From assembly GCA_009776345.1 (NCBI GenBank), contig WRLS01000026.1, forward strand, positions 1 through 17,445: a DNA stretch of 17,445 nucleotides, written 5' to 3'. Within the stretch, counting starts at the first letter, position 1. Each line of letters opens with the position of its first letter. The notes under the pieces were generated by a model that saw only the letters and a list, made by a program, of their open reading frames with translations, did not search any database and was not told the origin of the DNA. This document shows positions 14,642 to 17,445 of this stretch, piece after piece. This DNA is from Oscillospiraceae bacterium (lineage in GTDB: Bacteria > Bacillota > Clostridia > Oscillospirales > Ruminococcaceae). A program made the position numbers and the translations under genes.

Positions 14642-15151
14642 ATGGCCGTAAAGTTCACCAACTCGGTCAATGGCGCCGAAAACGATGCCCACACCGCCAG
14701 GACTAATATGATGGACCTTTGGAAGGAGAGCCTTCAAAGGGAGCGGCAAAACAGGCAATCGGCTGTGAAGACCGCTCAAAGCCATCAGGAAGCGCGCGCG
14801 GAGCTGGAGCAAAAGCTTCGCAACGGGCAAATGGAATGCCCCACCTGTGCCGCCCGTACTTTTAAAGACCGGTCAGGTGATGGCGGCGTGTCGTTCCAAG
14901 CGCCGAAAGCCGTCCCATATTCCACTGCCGGGGCCGTCGTAGCCTCGCATGAGCATGAACATGTGTCAGCCTCTAAATCCGAGGATAGCGAGGATGTAGT
15001 TCATGACAGCAAAGTACAGCTTACCTATGCCCGCTGCCCTGACTGCGGCAGGACATATGTATCCGGCGGCAGGACGTCTACCACTTCCCGCCCCGCGTCA
15101 TACGGGAACGCCAACAATTACAAACCCGGCGGCATGGATATAAAAGTATAA
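14642..15151 (+). CDS. Uncharacterised small protein with two CxxC pairs and an HExxH motif
   Basis: 169 residues with no signal peptide or membrane segment. A charged, Gln/Glu-rich helical N-terminus (about 15-62, possible coiled coil) is followed by CPTC (66-69), an FKDRSGDGGVSFQAP stretch, VVASHEHEHV with HExxH formed by H103-E104-H107, and a second pair CPDC (132-135), ending in a Ser/Thr/Gly-rich tail. HExxH is the zinc-binding motif of many metallopeptidases; the two CxxC pairs could bind a further zinc. From memory, Clostridia carry small proteins with a C-x2-C, DGS, VSFK and HEQEHV pattern of unknown function, and this resembles them. No catalytic role is shown. GGGAGGGG (14631-14638) supports the start. 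The next gene begins 20 nt downstream. Confidence 0.75.
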   Translation: MAVKFTNSVNGAENDAHTARTNMMDLWKESLQRERQNRQSAVKTAQSHQEARAELEQKLRNGQMECPTCAARTFKDRSGDGGVSFQAPKAVPYSTAGAVVASHEHEHVSASKSEDSEDVVHDSKVQLTYARCPDCGRTYVSGGRTSTTSRPASYGNANNYKPGGMDIKV

Positions 15152-15171
15152 GTAAAGGGGCCAATGATATT

Positions 15172-16350
15172 ATGGACGGTCTCCCTCCTCCCGGTGAATA
15201 TTTTGCTAACACCATCATGGCGGATTGGCTGCAATGCCGGGATGAGGGGCTGGAGGTGTCCGGCCTTTTGGCACGGGCGCGGTTGCTCTCGGAAGAGCAG
15301 TATCTTGATATTCGTAAGTCGTTGGATTTTAACGCGCTCCTGCTCGCCTGCCCGATGCAGGAGGGCTTTGTTTTTTATGAGCCGTCATCCCTGCCGGAGA
15401 TTTTAGCCGCGCGGCCTGCGCGCCGCCATAAGCTGAACGCCGGGTACAGCCCCGCAACCTGCCGCGACCAGATTTCCGGTGCGTGGCATGGCCTGTCCGG
15501 CGGGGGAAAAGATACCGCAAGCGCACGCTTTGAACTTGCGGTGCTGTCCTTACTGCTCATGAAGCGGCATGGGATACACCCCTCGCCAAAGCAAATGCTG
15601 GACGGTATGATGGAAAGCATCCCCTACGCGCGGCTTTTCGGGGCGGAGCGGGCCGCATACCGCGCCGGGGCGCTTGGAATTTCGCCGCCCGAAACAGCGC
15701 TGTTCCTCAATCCTTGGCGCGAATGGGGCGGCGGGCTTTGCCGCGGCGCGTTCTGGGGCTTTTTGTACCACGGCAGCCCGGAAGCCGCCGCAAGGGCCGC
15801 TTATTTTGACCTTAGTGCGGCATATACAAAAAACGGACTCTACGCCGGTATGTTCGCGGCTGCGCTTCTGGCGGCGTCGGCGGCCTGCGGGAATATCCGC
15901 GTTGCAATAGAAACCGCAATGGACGAGATACCGCAGTCAAGCCGATTGAGCCATGGGCTTTCGCAGGTATTACAGCTCTGCGATGCGGGCCTTCCGCAGG
16001 AAGAAATCGCCGCGCGTATAAGGGGCTTTTATGACCCTTCACCGGGGCAGTATAAATATCACGCGGTCCCCAACGCAATGGCCTGCGCCGCCGCCCTTTT
16101 GTACAGTGGATATTGCATGGAAAGGGCAGTGAGCGCTGTCTGCTCCTGCGGTTTCGACAGCGAAACAACCGCCGCCCTTGCGGCATCCGCCATCGGGATG
16201 ATGACGGGCAAGCAGGCGGCGGAATGTGACAGGCAGGAAAAATTTCCCTCAGGCGTAAGGACCTGCCTTGCCGGGCATGAATGGATATTATTTAACGAAT
16301 TGGTAAAAGATACTATAGAGCTTATGGGGCTGATCAGCCATTCGTCTTGA
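15172..16350 (+). CDS. Divergent ADP-ribosylglycohydrolase (DraG/ARH)-family protein
   Basis: 392 residues. After an N-terminal part of about 97 residues without recognisable domain, the fold resembles ADP-ribosylglycohydrolases, di-magnesium enzymes that remove ADP-ribose: RDQISGAWHGLSGGG (98-112), LNPWREWGGGLCRGAFWG (179-196), the SAAYTKNGLYAGMFAAAL region (215-232), EIPQSSRL (252-259), VPNAMACAAALLYSG (299-313) and CGFDSETTAA (326-335). The metal-binding residues look altered: the early Asp-Asp (TDD/DDD) cluster is not seen, only KDTAS (113-117); the late DxDxT site reads D329-S-E331-T332; and the usual His of SHTxNGIYG is Tyr218. It may be inactive or use a changed reaction. AAAGGGG lies at 15154-15160, 11 nt before this ATG. 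It follows the HExxH gene by 20 nt. Confidence 0.75.
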   Translation: MDGLPPPGEYFANTIMADWLQCRDEGLEVSGLLARARLLSEEQYLDIRKSLDFNALLLACPMQEGFVFYEPSSLPEILAARPARRHKLNAGYSPATCRDQISGAWHGLSGGGKDTASARFELAVLSLLLMKRHGIHPSPKQMLDGMMESIPYARLFGAERAAYRAGALGISPPETALFLNPWREWGGGLCRGAFWGFLYHGSPEAAARAAYFDLSAAYTKNGLYAGMFAAALLAASAACGNIRVAIETAMDEIPQSSRLSHGLSQVLQLCDAGLPQEEIAARIRGFYDPSPGQYKYHAVPNAMACAAALLYSGYCMERAVSAVCSCGFDSETTAALAASAIGMMTGKQAAECDRQEKFPSGVRTCLAGHEWILFNELVKDTIELMGLISHSS

Positions 16351-16416
16351 GGTTATACAGTATCCCCGGTGCCGGGGTTCTATCCCCGCCCGTAGATAGG
16401 TTTTGCCATCACTCGG

Positions 16417-16456
16417 AAAGGACCCGAAAGAGCCGATTGGCTCTTTCGGGTCCTTT
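16417..16456. terminator. Bidirectional terminator hairpin between convergent genes
   Basis: A perfect 18-bp inverted repeat, arms 16417-16434 and 16439-16456, with loop GATT. The arm begins AAAGGACCCGAAAGAGCC, so the right side ends in CCTTT and the left side, read leftward, likewise. It lies 66 nt after the ADP-ribosylglycohydrolase-like stop and 23 nt from the convergent permease stop, serving both. A smaller GC hairpin (CCCCGG-TG-CCGGGG, 16364-16377) precedes it. Confidence 0.9.
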
Positions 16457-16479
16457 ATCGTTAAAATTCGCCGAAAACG

Positions 16480-17325
16480 CTATGCCTTCAGGCCGGAGGT
16501 GATCATGCCTTCCCTTACGTTTTTCTGGCCGATCAGGTACACAAGGAAGGACGGTATGATAAACACGAACGATGCCGCAAGCTGCAATGGCTGGAGTACA
16601 TTTTCCGGGCGCTGCGGCAGTGAGAAATATGTCCCCATAAGCGTACACGCCAGGGGCCAAAGGTTGCTGCTGAGGAACATGAACGGCCGCATGACATCGC
16701 CCCAGGAGAATATAAACTCGAACATGAACACAATAGTTATAACGGGCTTGCACAGCGGCACAAATATGCTCAGCATTATCCGCGGGATGCTTGCGCCGTC
16801 TATGCGCGCCGCCTCCATCAGGTCGTTCGGTATGCCCTGTATAAACTGCCTGTAGAGGAAGGTATAGAACGGGCTTCCCGCAAGCCCCAGCACAACCCAT
16901 ATCCAAAAAGAGTTGGTGAGCTTCAGCTGGGAGAATAAAACATACTGCGGGATCAGCGTTGCGGTTTCCGGGATCATCATCAGCGAAATCAGCACCGTGA
17001 ACCACAGGTTCTTATACGGGGCGTTCAGCCGCGCAAACGCGAACCCGAACATAAAATTCATCACAACAGCAAGCGACACCGCAATCCCGGAAATAAAGAG
17101 CGAATGGCTCAAAAACCGGAAAAACGGTATCCTGATAAGCGCTGAGTAATAATTGTCCCAATAGATCCTGTCCTGCGCGAACGGCGAAGTAACCGGCACG
17201 CTGATAGGCTCCCTCAATGAGTTGATAAACGCGAAATACACAGGCACAAGGTAGACGACAACCAGAAGGACAACTACGCTATAAACAATAACTCGCTGTA
17301 CTTTTGCCGATGTTGTGTTAACCAT
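16480..17325 (-). CDS. Sugar ABC transporter permease, MalG (inner-membrane, CUT1) type
   Basis: One of two membrane subunits of a carbohydrate importer, 281 residues. About six hydrophobic segments are seen, starting at 11-35 and including FISGIAVSLAVVMNFMFGFA (77-96) and VLISLMMIPETATLIP (111-126). The cytoplasmic EAA loop reads LMEAARIDGASIPRIMLSIFVPL (169-191), with E171-A-A and Gly177 that dock on the ATPase, and the C-terminus GQKNVREGMITSGLKA is characteristic of MalG-type proteins. Its ATG directly follows the stop of the upstream permease gene, with AAAGGGG inside that gene's end, so the pair is coupled. The sugar, the binding protein and the ATPase are not in the window. Confidence 0.93.
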   Translation of the reverse strand: MVNTTSAKVQRVIVYSVVVLLVVVYLVPVYFAFINSLREPISVPVTSPFAQDRIYWDNYYSALIRIPFFRFLSHSLFISGIAVSLAVVMNFMFGFAFARLNAPYKNLWFTVLISLMMIPETATLIPQYVLFSQLKLTNSFWIWVVLGLAGSPFYTFLYRQFIQGIPNDLMEAARIDGASIPRIMLSIFVPLCKPVITIVFMFEFIFSWGDVMRPFMFLSSNLWPLACTLMGTYFSLPQRPENVLQPLQLAASFVFIIPSFLVYLIGQKNVREGMITSGLKA

Positions 17326-17445
17326 TTATACTGCAGCCCCTTTCTTCTGTGCCCTTGCTTCCCTGCGCAGGCGCCTTTTTTCTTTTTTCGCCCCTATATC
17401 GTCCACGTCGGTTTCGTAATGCACCCAATAGCGCTGGGAGTAGAA
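17326..17445 (-). CDS. C-terminal end of the partner sugar permease (probably MalF type), partial
   Basis: The last 39 codons of a frame entering from the right edge: FYSQRYWVHYETDVDD, then a very basic tail (GAKKEKRRLRREARAQKKG) and TAA at 17326-17328, immediately before the MalG-type ATG. The WVHYE end after the last helix is, from memory, common in sugar permeases of Clostridia, and gene order MalF then MalG is the rule. The family call depends mainly on context because no membrane segment is visible. Confidence 0.65.
   Translation of the reverse strand, partial: FYSQRYWVHYETDVDDIGAKKEKRRLRREARAQKKGAAV

Noticed and set aside
15164..15406. Small + strand open frame at the start of the ADP-ribosylglycohydrolase-like gene
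   Set aside because: It shares the ribosome-binding site but is out of frame with the long gene, is Arg/Cys-rich and has no family signal.

Overview
The window looks like chromosomal DNA from a moderately GC-rich member of the Clostridia (Bacillota). This rests on a PstCAB-PhoU-PhoB-PhoR order, a YtrA-type GntR/ABC-2 operon, purine-rich Shine-Dalgarno sites (AAAGGGG, GGGAGG), good TTGACA/TATAAT promoters and compact polycistronic units. No rRNA, tRNA, CRISPR, transposase or phage gene was found. Species cannot be read from the sequence.

Layout. (1) 1-5190, + strand: the end of a phosphate-uptake operon, with pstC (5' end cut off), pstA, pstB, phoU, a PhoB/PhoP-type response regulator and its PhoR histidine kinase. 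Gaps run from -1 to 4 nt, so transport and phosphate sensing appear co-transcribed. A 16-bp perfect hairpin closes it against a convergent gene. (2) 5240-7140: a PLP-dependent alanine-glyoxylate/serine-pyruvate-type aminotransferase on the - strand and a small ECF-like sigma factor on the + strand. They diverge from a shared AT-rich control region with a good promoter on each side and two small palindromes. (3) 7154-7400: a gene-free block of five GTAGGG-type palindromic repeat units, resembling a BIME or MITE. (4) 7459-12553: one promoter, then an enolase-superfamily (mandelate racemase-like) enzyme, glutamyl-tRNA synthetase and a strongly remodelled methionyl-tRNA-synthetase-like protein, ending in a clear terminator. 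(5) 12580-14551: an autoregulated-looking YtrA-type GntR repressor, an ABC ATPase and an ABC-2 permease, with 8-nt overlaps between genes. (6) 14642-16350: a small CxxC/HExxH protein and a divergent ADP-ribosylglycohydrolase-like protein, closed by an 18-bp perfect hairpin. (7) 16480-17445, - strand: a MalG-type sugar ABC permease and the last 39 residues of the preceding, probably MalF-type, permease.

The most unusual part is the 10453-12471 protein. It has the general plan of MetRS, but the methionine pocket, the KMSKS loop, the zinc knuckle and the anticodon Pro-Trp all differ from the standard motifs, and it carries an inserted segment. It sits in an apparent operon with GluRS and a sugar-acid-dehydratase-like enzyme. 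The HExxH protein and the degenerate ADP-ribosylglycohydrolase form a second little-explained pair. All function calls come from motifs read by eye; no database search was run.
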